This document shows, piece by piece, positions 11,590 to 24,251 of a stretch of DNA of 64,000 nt (the first letter of the stretch is position 1; every line of letters begins with the position of its first letter). Origin of the DNA: Rotaria macrura (lineage: Eukaryota > Rotifera > Eurotatoria > Philodinida > Philodinidae); the NCBI GenBank assembly GCA_900239685.1, contig OENT01000405.1:1-64000 (forward strand), given 5' to 3'. Both the position numbers and the translations under genes were made by a program. The notes under the pieces were generated by a model. The model saw nothing but the letters and a program-made list of their open reading frames with translations, was not told where the DNA came from and did not search any database.

Positions 11590-14500
11590 ATGAGTTGGCA
11601 TCATGGGTGTCATGGATTATTGTTTAAACGTTATTTTTATTCTAAACGAGTGTGTTTGTCACTTAAAAAACACTCCATAGTGTGAAAGTAAGAGATGCTT
11701 CGAGTGACGTCAATCAAAACTTTTGTTTATAGTTATTTCTTCTCATTGAATAAGTCAATCCTATTGTAGATGATGAATTCTTGCGAGTGTCACATTCTTC
11801 ATATGTCTTTTATGACTTAGCTAATACTAAAACTGAACAAGTTTAAAAAAGAACTATCGGGATTAGTGCTTAATGAGCGTCTACTTCAATATAATTATGA
11901 TCATGTCGACAAGTTTCTATATATTTAATTAAATATATGGAGAGAAAAAAATTACAAATGAATATAAGTGTATGTTGTGGTGTGTCGTATTCGAGGAATC
12001 TTTGATGATAATTACCTAGTACAACATGATATTCTTTCAATCGCAAATAATAAGGTAGTATATAGGGACGAATGAACTCTATCTAGAAGCTAGTGCGAAC
12101 TGTGCAAAGAATTCCTATCTATTTTATAAATTCGAATACATATTCATAATCGGCTGAAATCATGAAATTACATTCCGCTTCTTTCGTTTAGAATATTTGT
12201 GTGTTCAGTAATGGTGTCAATAGATATTAATCAATATCTATTTCATATCAGTATAGGAGCATCATATACTGTTGAAGTATATCGAGATCCAAACGTGAAA
12301 TGGTTTATCAAGTCGAAATCTATGCTTTGTACATTCAAACCGCTTCGTTCGAAAATCATTGAGAAATAAGAAACAATTTTTACCAGTTATGTGAAAGTAC
12401 GAGAATATAATGTACTGAATTTCATAGATTAAAGAAAGATGATCAACTACTGTTCATAACCTGCTATGAAATGACATAAGATTATTCTTGAATAGCCGCC
12501 ACTACGTCATTTATTTTTGTGTAATAAATAGAATATTTGAAGAACTATTATTTCTGCTTTATCATCATTTGGAAGAAGAAAAAAAAAGAATGTAAATAAT
12601 TTGACATCATATTCCTCATTGCGTTTGATTATTCGAATATATACGTGTTACATTGAATCACTTCAAAATACAAAAACTAAATGATTATAGTTCGAAAACT
12701 ATTTAATTTTTTACTGATGTAGGAATATTCTTTTTAAATAGATATTTCAATTTTCTTTTACCATAGAAATGAATGTAGAAAAATTTTAAACAAAAGAAAT
12801 CAAATACTTCCAATTGTATCGACGTATAATGTTTAGTTGAATTCGTTCGAAATACATTTACTAACACATAAGGTCAACGCATGCAAGTCACCGTGTTCTA
12901 ACATTCTTCTTTATAGAATATGTTATTTCCGACGTCAGATTTAAAAATGATAAAATAATCTCTTTTAAGAAAAATTTTATAATGAGAAATGAAATGTCAG
13001 TTAAGTTATTAATTAAATAACAATCTATTTGAATTACTACGTATGTACGTAATAAAGATTCATAAATGAATATTCAAGGCATTCGAAAAACTAAATCCAT
13101 ATAGTGCATACCGTAGTCGTGAGACTATTCAGTTATTTGGAATACCATGACAATCCAACATTTTCGTAACATTGGTTTCATAAGGTATTCTCATAGGAGT
13201 TGTCTTATCTTATATTGGTATATGATTGATGTTGAGAAATGTCTAGACTTAGGGAATTCCGTGAGTTATATCTATCGGAAGTAAACAGTCATTTACATGA
13301 ATCGTCTATCACATAGAACAATATTACTTAGTAAGAATTTCATTTGGTTCAAACAAAATTTATTTTTATTGAAAATATTCAAGTGTAAACGTGATAGTTA
13401 GTCTATTTTATTTTAAGGACTAAACTCTTCATGTTTCTTATTATAACTTCATTTGATGCTCACTTGCTCACGAAACACATTTGCTCGTTGTCTTTCAGAT
13501 TAATGATTCAGACACTCATACAATTAGATATATGGCTGATTTTTTCGTTCAAAAATAAAACTGCGAAATTCACGTATCGTCTTCATAGGTTATCTTTGAG
13601 AACAAGTGAAAGCGACAGTCGCTCTATCACCCTATCATTATCGTATACATCGTGCTCTTTATGTTAGCTTAAAATATTCGTTTTGTCAATCATTTGAATA
13701 TCACAAACATCTAATGTCGAATGACATGTGAACTCAAGAGGCAAAGATAAATGCACATTCTTCATATAATATCTCAGTTGAATCAATACATTCTATTGTT
13801 TGTTCAATTTCAACAATAGTCCTATGTCAATGTGCATTTAAAAATTTTCAATATCAATTAAAATGCTGACGTATGTTTTCCATTCGTATTACGTCAGTCG
13901 AAGGCTATATGACGATATTGTAATTGATAATCGACAGTGAACAATGTTAGCAAATATTTCACATGTGCAATAAAAAAATTCAACACACTAATCATTCTTG
14001 TTTTAATAACGAATAGTTTTTCAATGAAAGGCTTATGTGTACAAGCGCATCCACTACAGCACGACTTCTTACGTCAATAGCGATATTTGATTTTTGATAT
14101 TGAATATATGACACTAAAGAGATTCTCATTTTTATTTTTATTTTTTTCGTATTCGACAATCAATCATCATATGAAAATAAGATTCTATCATGACATTTTG
14201 ATTAAAAATATGTGCTAAAAACATTTTCTTAATCATATTCAATCATGAAAACAACATTTACTTAAGAATATAACATCCATAGATTTACTATTTTCCTATA
14301 TTTCAATGAATCACTTTATGCATGTGCTTTCATCTTTTGTTATCTAATAAAGAAATTAAAACACAAAAATTATTTTGAATAAGAAAGAGTTCACTTTTCT
14401 CTCAAGTCTTCGTGTTTACAAATGGTATAGATGAAAATCATGAAAGTTTTTTTTTTTCTTTTTCTTCTTTGATACTCTATAGATAATCATAAGTAATTGA

Positions 14501-15682
14501 TCATAATACTTCTATTAAAATATTCTAAATATAAAACATTCTAAACGGACAATTTGTTGTTGTTTTTTTTTCTCTCTCTCTTTTCTTCATTGTGACTTTG
14601 AATGGGAGTAATAGTTGTAGATATTTTGATAATGTAAATATACATACTGAAAAACAAAAAGAGAAAGACTCAATGTAGAACATATGAAGTCGCATAATAT
14701 ATCAGACGCCGCTTGTCACAAGAGAAAAAGGTTATCATTGTCCATTAATCACAATCAAATAGAAGAGAGAAGAAGAAAAAGAAGATTGTTAGTACGTCAT
14801 CAAAAGTAGATTTGTTTTTTTTTTCATAGAACTGATCCATCCGATTGTTTTTCTAGCATTCTACAAATTCCGTTTTGTTTTTCTTAAATAAATATAAATA
14901 ATTGTTTTTCATTCGATCAGTCATTTATTGATCGAAATTATCTACTCATGTGTTGTATGTGTACTTGAAAAAAAAACGGAACATACTAAATGACAAAAAC
15001 ATGTTGACTTGAATAAAAAGAAAAGAAGTACACATGAGAACTTTTTGTTATCACAATTATGAAAAAAATGCGTATAGATGATGATTTTTCTTTTGGTTTT
15101 GAACTTGGAGAAAAAAACAAAACTTGTGAAAATAAATTCACTAGTTAGATAACATTATATCTTTCTTTAAGTGAGAACGTGTTTGGAGTACGGCATAAAT
15201 GCGAACGTCATTATATGTAACAAGGTGGGTCCGCCATTTCGTTCTTTTATTCGTTATAATGTATGTTTTTTCTTCTTGCCTTTTTTCTTCTCGGTTATGA
15301 TTCTTTTCTCCTCGGATATTTTGTTCTGTTTTTCCTCCTTTTTTTGCTGCGATAACGTGTGCGCATACAATAGCAAGCCATCATACGTTTGTCGAGCATG
15401 AAAAAGCAACTAGAGAGACATATACACTAGGTTACTATCATCACTACACGAACGACACATGCTCACACACACACACACGAGCATACAAACCATTATCGTT
15501 ATTCTTTTGTCATCTATTTTTATCACCTGTGTTTTGTCGTCAATACATAGCTTTTAAAAATATAGTTATTTTGATATTTTTATTATGTATCTTCATAACT
15601 CTTCTGCAAATTAGTTCTTAATTATTAAAGATTTCTCTATGTACATAGATGAAATAAAGAAAAAAAAGTAGCGAACTTTAAT
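11590..15682. other. 4.1-kb intergenic stretch, no gene recognised
   Basis: I read this as non-coding. It is AT-rich with poly-T/CT tracts (14,445-14,470, 14,560-14,590) and a short CA run near 15,463-15,478. Frames at 13,431-13,667 and 15,171-15,401 are low in complexity or unsupported by context. Regulatory DNA for the gene at 15.7-18.7 kb may lie at its right end. Confidence 0.4.
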
Positions 15683-15955
15683 ATGGCCGATTTCTATACA
15701 ATTGAAACTCCACCATCATCATCATCAACCAGTAAAGATTCAATAGATGAATCGTTATCATCATTGCAAACACGAAAACAAACCAAATTAGTAACAACTA
15801 ATCTTCAACAAACATCTAATCAAACTAATACACTAGGAATGAAAATTGACGAGGTAGGAGAATATTATTTAGAATTCGATTATATCAAGACACCTACGTT
15901 GATTTTTGTTGATATTTTCCGAACTCTTGACGGTAGAACTCGAATAATCTTATGA
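15683..15955 (+). CDS. Hypothetical 90-aa frame; possibly first exon of the gene at 17.8 kb
   Basis: The ATG at 15,683 opens a Ser/Thr/Gln-rich frame. Codon 57 ends exactly at a GAG|GTAGGA donor (15,853/15,854), which leaves phase 0. The exon at 17,772 opens in phase 0 after TTGTAG. If joined, the two give one protein of about 351 aa with a disordered N-terminus ahead of the recombinase-like domain. The 1.9-kb intron would be unusual here but has parallels in this window. Otherwise it ends at 15,955 as a 90-aa protein. Linkage is inference; the frame compatibility is seen. Confidence 0.4.
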   Translation: MADFYTIETPPSSSSTSKDSIDESLSSLQTRKQTKLVTTNLQQTSNQTNTLGMKIDEVGEYYLEFDYIKTPTLIFVDIFRTLDGRTRIIL

Positions 15956-17771
15956 CTAAGATGATGACGCACGTAGGATTGATTGTCTTTTATTAACATA
16001 ACAAGAACTAATCAAAAGGTCAAATTATGAATCAGATTATATTTGAAATATTATCTATCATTCATTATCGAAGTTTGTCTTTCTTCCGTCTCAATTCAAG
16101 ATAATCCTTATGATAATAAATAAAGTGTAAATGTTTTAAAAACTATCTAACATAATAAGTCTAGATGAAAAAAGAAACTGTTTGCTTTTAATTAGAATCA
16201 AAATTTAAGGATGTGGAAGAGTATATAAATAGTAACATATTATTTTTCGGTACAACTTAGTAATGAAGTCATGCTTAGAGAGTACAGATAAAAGAGAATC
16301 GATTATGCATGCTAATGTTTTATTTATATGCTATTTGAATTCATTACGAATATATTATTGTTTTAGAATTCTAGTTAAGCTCTTTTTTAAACACATATTT
16401 GTCTATTTAATGAATAAATAGCACACACGCATCCGTTCGACTTCTGGAATGCATAGTCATGTTATTTCTATTTTAATAATTTCTGTGACTATTCATAAGA
16501 CAAAGAATTGACTTCGATCAATATCGAAAAATTGATAGGAAGAAAAAGAAGACTTACGGCTTTTCTTTTCAATCTAGCGACGTCTAAATATTAAATCAAA
16601 ACAAAACTTAAATCCTTTTTTTTTCTTCTTGATGACATTCCTTTGCCATTGAAATCAGTCGACTAGTCTTCAAGTAAACTTCTAGAATAACAATAGAACT
16701 ATAAAATCAATATCGAATTTTAATTTCCGAAAATTGATTCAATATTAACTTTCCACAACCTATTGATTTTGATTGCATTGCACATGTTGACAAAAACAAA
16801 TTTTCCATAAATATGCAACATTTTACCCTCGATATTAATATGTGATTAGCCGTAATCATTGCAAATAGTCGAACACATCGATTGTTTTACTCTTGAAAAT
16901 ATGTCTGTATTTCAATCGATTCTCTTTTCCTTTCTTTTTTTCTTTCTGAGATGTTGAGTGTTTTTGATGCATATAATTTAAAAACATTAGCGGTAAGAAA
17001 TGTACTCGTTCATCACGAGGAAACGCATACGTGATAGAAAATGAAACGATTCTCTTTGATTTTACTGTAGAAGAGAGAACTAAGAAATAGGTGTCAGACA
17101 TAATCAAAATTTGATAATGATAGAATAAAATATTGCATTCATAATGAGGATCGTGAGTAATATTAAGAAGAAGAAAAAAATTATTTGACAAGTAAAACAA
17201 ACGGGTTATGTGACGTTCTTTTGTTTTATGTGAACTTAAGCATTCTTTTCTTTTCTTTTCAAAAAGAAAAATACACATAGAGGAACTACGTTGTTGAATA
17301 TTTTCATTTTTGCTCATGTTCTTTTAGTAGAATCTCAACATTGCATTGTTTAAACAGCGATAGAAAAACATAGAATTTCGTTTTCATTGCCTCTATCAAC
17401 TTTCAATCAATAAGGAAGGCAACAGGTCAAAAATATTTTGAATTCTACCAGGCATTTGATGAGTTTAAAAACGTATTTCGACATAATGCATGTTGTTTCA
17501 TTAGTTAATCAATATAAGTCGATATAATTATTGAGTTTTAGTTGATCATATCATTTATGTGTAAGTACAGGAAAGATGATTATAAAAAACTTTACATTAG
17601 ATATTTTAATTTTTGTCCCTGTTTTTTTTCTCACAAGAACAATATTCAGAGTAAAAACTCATTACCCTACAAGTTTATTCTGGGAGAATATTTTCAAAAT
17701 ATCATTAAACACTTTCATAATATCTTTTCCACTAAGTGTCTGTTTTAAAAGGAATATTTTATTAATTGTAG

Positions 17772-18714
17772 TTCAGTTCAACAATATATGCTGACATGAA
17801 TAGTCCTCTACGTCGTAGTCTCGGTAATACAAAATTAAAAACTCGTCAAGATGTTCGTCGATTTCGTAAATTTCTAAAACGTAATCATAATCTATCATCA
17901 ATATCTCTTGTTGATATTGAACCCGATGCAATGCGTAAATATTTAATTGACTATTTGACATCAATACGAACACGAAAAGGTTTAAAATATGATCCTGAAA
18001 CTCTTCGTTCATACTATTTAAGTATTCAACGATTTTTAAAAGATTCGAATTATCCGTATTGTTTACGTAATTCACCACAATTTGCCCAATGTCGAGATTT
18101 AATTATACAGATGCGAAAAGAAAAACATCAAATTAAATCCAATGAATCAACATCGTCATTACAAAAGAATAAAATCAATAAAAAAACTTCAACATCGACC
18201 CATGAAAATTTCATATTAGAAAAACAACAGGAACAAGATCGAATGCAGTTAGTTATTTTTATTATTTCTCTACACAAACTTATTGTATATATGTTTTAAT
18301 TCTAGTTCTTCAGACGTTATCCCTGTGAATACATGTATGGGCCATCTTCCATCGTCCTCACTTCCTCCACGTAAACGACAACAAATGAAATATTTTCTTG
18401 AATCAAATTCATCATGTGATTTCGTTTTCATAACTCAAATTCCACGAACACTATCGCCACCATTGTCAATTCTTTCATCAGATGCATATTTACTTTTAAT
18501 TAAATTCATATCATCTAGTCAAAATAAAATTCATCATTATGAACAATTACTTGATCAATCACCAGCATGCGGAAATAAACAACGTTTAATGTTAACAACA
18601 TTGTGTCATCAATGGACAGGCGACATACGAATAATTCATGCTAATCTTCGACCTGAAATAAGTTCATTTTTACCTCATATACTTCTTATTAATATTCTTT
18701 CATCCAAATATTAA
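17772..18714 (+). CDS. Protein with Crypton/ZMYM/KIAA1958-type tyrosine-recombinase N-terminal-like domain
   Basis: Exon 17,772-18,247, a 58-bp intron with GTTAGT donor and TTCTAG acceptor, then exon 18,306-18,714. If translation starts at the ATG at 17,796 the protein has 286 aa. Residues about 17-110 match the helical DNA-binding-like domain of Crypton-derived proteins (QRICH1, ZMYM2-4, KIAA1958): RFRKFLKRN, then AMRKYLIDYLTSIR, KYDPETLRSYYLSIQRFLKD, and a following basic helix (LIIQMRKEKHQ). The second exon has a Pro/Ser segment and a helical tail without recognisable recombinase catalytic Arg/His/Tyr residues, so catalytic activity is not expected. Family knowledge: domesticated Crypton genes act as chromatin or transcription factors. 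The domain assignment is by pattern; an integrase SAM-like domain of other origin is the alternative. Confidence 0.65.
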
Positions 18715-18719
18715 CATAA

Positions 18720-19640
18720 ATGGTGCTATCTCAATTGAAATCTCCTTTCATTTGAATGTATATTGGAGACTTGAAAAGTCTAATGAAGAAAATTTACTTG
18801 TGATTTGTGTGATATTATAATTAGTCGGTTTTCTAAAAAAAAACATTGTCATATCGTGACAATCAAAAGTCTTTTTCTTTCCCTCTTTTTTGTGTTTGAT
18901 GTTAAATATATCGAGTTATTTTACTGACTTTATCTGTGTGTGTTTGTGTTTGTATATATTAAGTATATTATTCAGTTTAATTCAATTATATAATCGTGCT
19001 TTGTGTAATAGAATTATATTAGAATTTTATTTCTTCTATCGAGTTTTGAATATGTTTGTGAAAATTTTGTGTTTCTGATTTAAAAGAAATTTTTATCGCC
19101 AATGTCAAAAGAAAAACGATCGACATCGTAAAATTGTGAAAGAAAATAAAGTATCAGCGATTGTTGAAAAATATATTCGATGTAACTTTTTTTCTTTTTC
19201 TTTTTTTTTTTCACTTTATCATTCATATTGATACTTAAATTATAGAAAGAAAAAGGAGTTTCAATAGTTTTACTGTGTAATAAATATACATTTCGAAGTC
19301 AAAAGTCATAATTTCGTGCAGACAAATATTACTGATAAGAAGAAGAAAAAAGAAACTAAATATGTCACCATTCAAGATATGTTATCATGATATGACTGTA
19401 CCAGGATTGCATCGATACTTTTCTTCTTGTAAATGATTATAGAAGAATATTTATACATTCTATTCTCAAGCATCTTGCCAACCGAAAAGAAGAGTTATGC
19501 ATGTTATTTCAATGTAGAACAATTATTTTCATACACGTGCTTTATTCGAAAAGAAAATCATTACGTTTCAACTTGTTGGTAAGATTGAGACACTGCGGAG
19601 ATTCGAAGTTACGATAGCAAAAAAACAATTCGTAAGAAAA
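18720..19640. other. Intergenic, 3' flank of the recombinase-like gene
   Basis: No gene seen. An AATAAA at 19,145-19,150 might serve the upstream gene. Poly-T tracts near 19,190-19,212. AT-rich throughout. Confidence 0.35.
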
Positions 19641-19644
19641 TTTG

Positions 19645-19961
19645 AATGGCGATTGTAAGTTTCATGCCAGTTTGTGACTAAAAAGTAGGATATGCTTATA
19701 TTAAGAGAGGAAGATTTCTCTATCCGGTCGTACATATATATATATTCTAAAGTTTTGTTGTGCACCGCACGATTTCAATAGATGGCGCCACATTCGATGT
19801 CTTTTATTGTACACTACAGTGAATATATGGCGATAATTTTCGAAATCATCGGTGCACAACAGAACTGGATGAAAAAAAGATACGCTTTCAGATAGAGAAC
19901 ATCTTCCTTCATACATCTACAAATAGTCTGCCTGTCGGTCAAAACCTTATAATCGTCTTTT
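19645..19961 (-). mobile_element. MITE, AGGCGATTATAAG family, copy 2 (inverted)
   Basis: Left end ATGGCGATTGTAAG and right end CTTATAATCGTCTTTT. The interior is the reverse complement of copies 1 and 3 (GATGGCGCCACATTCG, TTTTCGAAATCATCGGTGC, GATAGAGAACATCTTCC). More diverged than copy 3. Non-coding. Confidence 0.75.
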
Positions 19962-20454
19962 CAACATTTAACCACTTTTACTTGCAACATGAGAATTCGA
20001 CGCACCTTCTTTTTATTCTACTGATAAAAATACTCGATAAACAAGAGATGAAGTACTTTGTTGTTTTTTTTTTCAAATATGAATACTCATTGAATCGATA
20101 AATATGTTCTAATCAAACTTTGTAATATGACATGTAACTGTTTGTCATATCAACATCATATATTTACTTCGATATCTACGAATAAAAATGAAAACTATGC
20201 ATATCTATTACACTTCGTAATATTGTACGTGTTAATTTTCATTGATCAACTATTAACTAATGCATCTTTATATGAATTCATTGTTGTAAATGACAGTCAG
20301 GTTAAGTCGAAATTCTATTCTAACGACAACTAGTGATGACATTTATTATATTTATTTTTGTATATACATGCATGCTTTTTTTTCCCCCTATAACTAATCT
20401 GTGTAATAGTTTGGCTAAAAGAAAACGGATTTCGCGTGACTAAAGATCTTTTTA

Positions 20455-20748
20455 GTGTACTCAAAAAGTGAGTACACTACTAAAATCGGTCAGTGTGTCC
20501 GGCCGTCCGTCCGTTTATTCGATAACTTTTCACAATTACATTCGATTGAGTTGAAATTTTGTGCACAGAATTGTCTCATCAATATCTAGGTCAAGTTCGA
20601 AGATGAGAAGGATCCGTCGAGAAATGGCTGAGTTATTGAAAAAATTGTCATTTTTCACCAAACAATCCCTGAGGTGGGGTACAGGGATTTTTTCAACAAA
20701 AACTTTTTTCTCAGAATTATCCACAAGATATATAAATCGACTCAGTTN
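20455..20748 (+). repeat. Palindromic repeat family, copy A, left part (broken at an N)
   Basis: Starts with the GTGTACTC/GAGTACAC hairpin and includes the TTTTGTGCACAGAATTGTC block and the AATCCCTG/CAGGGATT hairpin. It stops at a single unknown base at 20,748. The matching right part lies 1.5 kb away at 22,281-22,397, so the two belong to one element split by an assembly join. Confidence 0.85.
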
Positions 20749-22279
20749 TTTTAAATCATAATGAATCAAATATAGTAACAACGTAATTTACAGACGAACA
20801 AAAATAATATAATGTCATAAAGTTTACTATAATTTATGTACAACAATATTGAATGTAAAAAGAGAAATATTTGCCAATACATTGATCATAGTTTCAACAT
20901 CATCTGTTTGACAGTCAAGTTTAACTTGACCTTCAAAATTGGATTGTTCATAAAAGAGGAAATGCTATGAAAGTATACTTTCTAGCGCTGTATTTAATCG
21001 TACAGAAAGGACATCGAAGATTGAAGAGTAATGCTAAAGGGAGGACAAGCCAAGATAGAGAGACGGCTCCCCGACTACTTCGAGATGTGGAGATTTGTTC
21101 CTATGAACATTTCCTGTTATTTAGGTTTCCGGGAAATATTTTCATTTCATTCGTTTTCCGAAAAACATTTTAGTTGACAATGAATTTGATATAAGAATAC
21201 ATGAAAATCCTATTAAATGTGAAACCTTTACATAATGTAGGTACCATTAATCTTGAGCGTCCATAATTGAATAGCGTTCAATCCTAAATGGAATATTGCA
21301 TATCGAATAGAGAAAATTGATTTCGTCTCTATATCATTCTTAGACTCTGGTGAGCACGAATGAAACGATCGGATTTCAATGAGACTCTCATGTGAAACAT
21401 CATAGTGTCAAGAAAAATTCAGAGGTATGACTGAAATTTCAAAAGGTTCCCCGTTGAAGATATATGTGCAAGTAAAGGATATGATGTTCCATTTGAGTTT
21501 CCATGGTAACTCAATTAAATACCGATGGGGGGAGATATAGGAGACATAAGAGGGTACGGTTACTGTAGGGGGTAGCGGTAGGTGTGAGAGTCATAGGCCA
21601 TAAAGCATCTTTCAAGGCACCCACATCTGTAGTAATTACGAGCGCTTATGATTTAGTGAGGGTTCTAACACGTGAAACTCCTTTCGTCGCATCCAACATC
21701 ATCTCCAATATCTCTCCCGCATCGGCATTTAATTGAGTTTCTCGAGGAAATTCTGATAGACCATCATATGAAGTAAAGAATTTTTTCCTTGCAAAACCTC
21801 TTAAAGTTTGTTTTAAAAATGTTGACTTCAATCGGATAAAGTATTAGGGTGGAAATGATCCCATAGGTGATGTTATTGAACATTGGCGTGCTTCTTGAAA
21901 TCTGTAACAATCTACTATATAGTGATTTTATTTCTCAAGTACAATTTCTGTTTCTCTTTAAATGATTTTTCATCAATAAAAATTCGAACCCATCATTTAT
22001 CTATGGATAGTACAAAATAGATTAGCCTATTGTATCTATTCAAACAAACAGACTTGCAGAGCAACGAGTTGTTAACCTAGCCGTCCGAAAGAAGAAAGAA
22101 GATTACAAGAGGAATAATCTTCACCTGGACGTATCTTATGGATGATCGCAAGGGTAATGTTAATTGAAGAGAAAAAGCAATAATAAAGTTATGATTTTTC
22201 AATGGTGAAGATAAACAAGCCGATCTCGAAAAGAACTGTGTAAAGATAAATCATTACATTGAGACCTTGGTAAGCAATG
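20749..22279. other. Probable alternative haplotype or misassembled duplicate with 1.16-kb insertion
   Basis: Bases 20,749-20,992 recur at 22,397-22,640, and 22,151-22,279 recur at 22,640-22,768, apparently without differences. In the second copy the two blocks are adjacent. In the first they are separated by 1,158 bp (20,993-22,150) with no recognisable gene. The segment is bounded by single N bases at 20,748 and 22,280. This is what is expected when two alleles differing by an insertion are placed in tandem. A true tandem duplication is possible. Confidence 0.75.
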
Positions 22280-22280
22280 N

Positions 22281-22397
22281 AAAAGGTTTTCCAAGATACT
22301 TCATCCGTGCACACATTCTAGGATGACTGATTTGTCTCATTCACTTTTTGAAGTACACATAACTCTCGGGCATAAGTCCGAAGTTTCCGCATTTATT
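22281..22397 (+). repeat. Palindromic repeat family, copy A, right part
   Basis: Contains the CCGTGCACACATTCTAG block, the CACTTTTTGAAGTACACAT inverted end and a variant of the terminal palindrome (CGGGCATAAGTCCG), followed by CGCATTTATTTTT. It completes the element that begins at 20,455; about 0.2 kb of the middle is missing at the join. Confidence 0.8.
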
Positions 22398-23034
22398 TTT
22401 AAATCATAATGAATCAAATATAGTAACAACGTAATTTACAGACGAACAAAAATAATATAATGTCATAAAGTTTACTATAATTTATGTACAACAATATTGA
22501 ATGTAAAAAGAGAAATATTTGCCAATACATTGATCATAGTTTCAACATCATCTGTTTGACAGTCAAGTTTAACTTGACCTTCAAAATTGGATTGTTCATA
22601 AAAGAGGAAATGCTATGAAAGTATACTTTCTAGCGCTGTAGGGTAATGTTAATTGAAGAGAAAAAGCAATAATAAAGTTATGATTTTTCAATGGTGAAGA
22701 TAAACAAGCCGATCTCGAAAAGAACTGTGTAAAGATAAATCATTACATTGAGACCTTGGTAAGCAATGAGAGTACATCAAGTTGTAATGTAATTGGTATT
22801 GAGTAATATAATTTCATCTCATGTGAAGCACAAAAACGTTTGTTACGAAATATGCAAAGTGTAATTGCATAATTCATGTTGTTTCCTAACATCAGTTATA
22901 TGATTTCTATGTGAATATGAACTATGAAATTTGAAAACATCGATATTTTAGAATATTAAAAACTATTGAAATACACCGTTTAGTACAACATCAGTTCTTT
23001 TATCATTAAAAAATGTCATGATCAACTTGTTTTT

Positions 23035-23545
23035 GTGTACTCAAAAATGTGAGTACACTAAAATCGGTCAGTGTGGCCGGCCGTCCGATTACTCTTTGCA
23101 AATACATTCGATTGAGCTGAAATTTTGTGCACAGAACTGTCTCATCAATATCTCAGTTGAGTTCGAAGATGAGAAGGGTCCGGGAAGAAATGGCTGAGTT
23201 ATCGAAAAAATTGTCATTTTTCACCAAACAATCCCTGAGGGGGGGGGTACAGGGATTTTTGCAAAAACAATTTTTTTTCCTCAGAATTATCCAAAACGTA
23301 TATAAATCGACTCAATCTTTAACGCTGATTCCGAATCTGATATTAGTTTTGCTTTTTAACAAAACATCGCCTGAAAAAGCACAAAAACTGCATCCCGAAA
23401 CCAAATGCCCAGATGACCACTAGTTTTGGGATTTACCAGGATACTTCTTCCGTGCACACATTCTAGAAAGACTGATTTGTCTCATTCACTTTTTGAAGTA
23501 CACATAACTCTCGGACTTAAGTCCAAGGTTTTCACATTTATTTCT
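23035..23545 (+). repeat. Palindromic repeat family, copy B
   Basis: Full-length copy. Left hairpin with a one-base variant loop, internal AATCCCTG/CAGGGATT hairpin around a G-run, then GATTCCGAATCTGATATTAG, CCGTGCACACATTCTAG, and CACTTTTTGAAGTACACAT near the right end. The terminal palindrome is CGGACTTAAGTCC. It ends about 0.7 kb from the 3' end of ENKUR. Confidence 0.85.
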
Positions 23546-24251
23546 TAGTCTATTTTTGATATTATTCAAACGAACTATGAATCTTCAAGATAAATCAGCT
23601 AATTTAAAAATAGTTTTAATTGATACTAAAGTTCGTCTATATTATTTGACATAAATGTTTCTATAAGATTGAAGCAACATCTCAACTACATATAGTTAAT
23701 TAATTCATGAATAAATAGATCGATTTTATTTTAAGAATGTTTTCAAAACTATATATTCGTTGCTTGATTGTCGTGTGAGAATTTAAACAGAATCTGGACG
23801 AGAAAATTCAAGAACATATTGACATTTTTTACCTTATGAATTGTTTTGTTTGAAAAATTTTCAAGTGATAGATTTTTGTTGTTCGAAAATCTCATTGACA
23901 TTTTGTTGTTTCATAAGAAAGAAGTGTTTTCCTACTGAAACAACGCATGCAATCAACTATTGAAAGTTAAATTTAGTCAAATGAAATGTGAATTGAAATC
24001 TGTATCAATTTAATTCCGTTTGTTATCAATTAAAAGAATCGAGGAGCAATATATTGTAGCTAAACATAGCATATCATGTCAGATATAATCATAGATTTAA
24101 TAATAAATTTTACAACTCGGGGAAAAAAATAAAGGAAGTAGACTTTCACATGTGTTTCTTGTTATTTAGGAATCAAAATGAATATACATTATAAAATGTT
24201 GTTTGTTTCTTTTTCTAATTAGAATAGGCAAAACGTAGAGAACGAGTTCAT
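23546..24251. other. Intergenic, 3' flank of ENKUR
   Basis: No gene or repeat recognised; AT-rich. Confidence 0.35.

Noticed and set aside
16856..17317. 153-codon minus-strand frame
   Set aside because: True ATG and good length, but the composition is that of AT-rich non-coding DNA (Phe/Ile/Lys/Ser), no domain is visible, and it lies in what may be an intron of the recombinase-like gene.
17773..18078. 101-codon minus-strand frame
   Set aside because: Exact antisense of the well-supported exon at 17,772-18,247.
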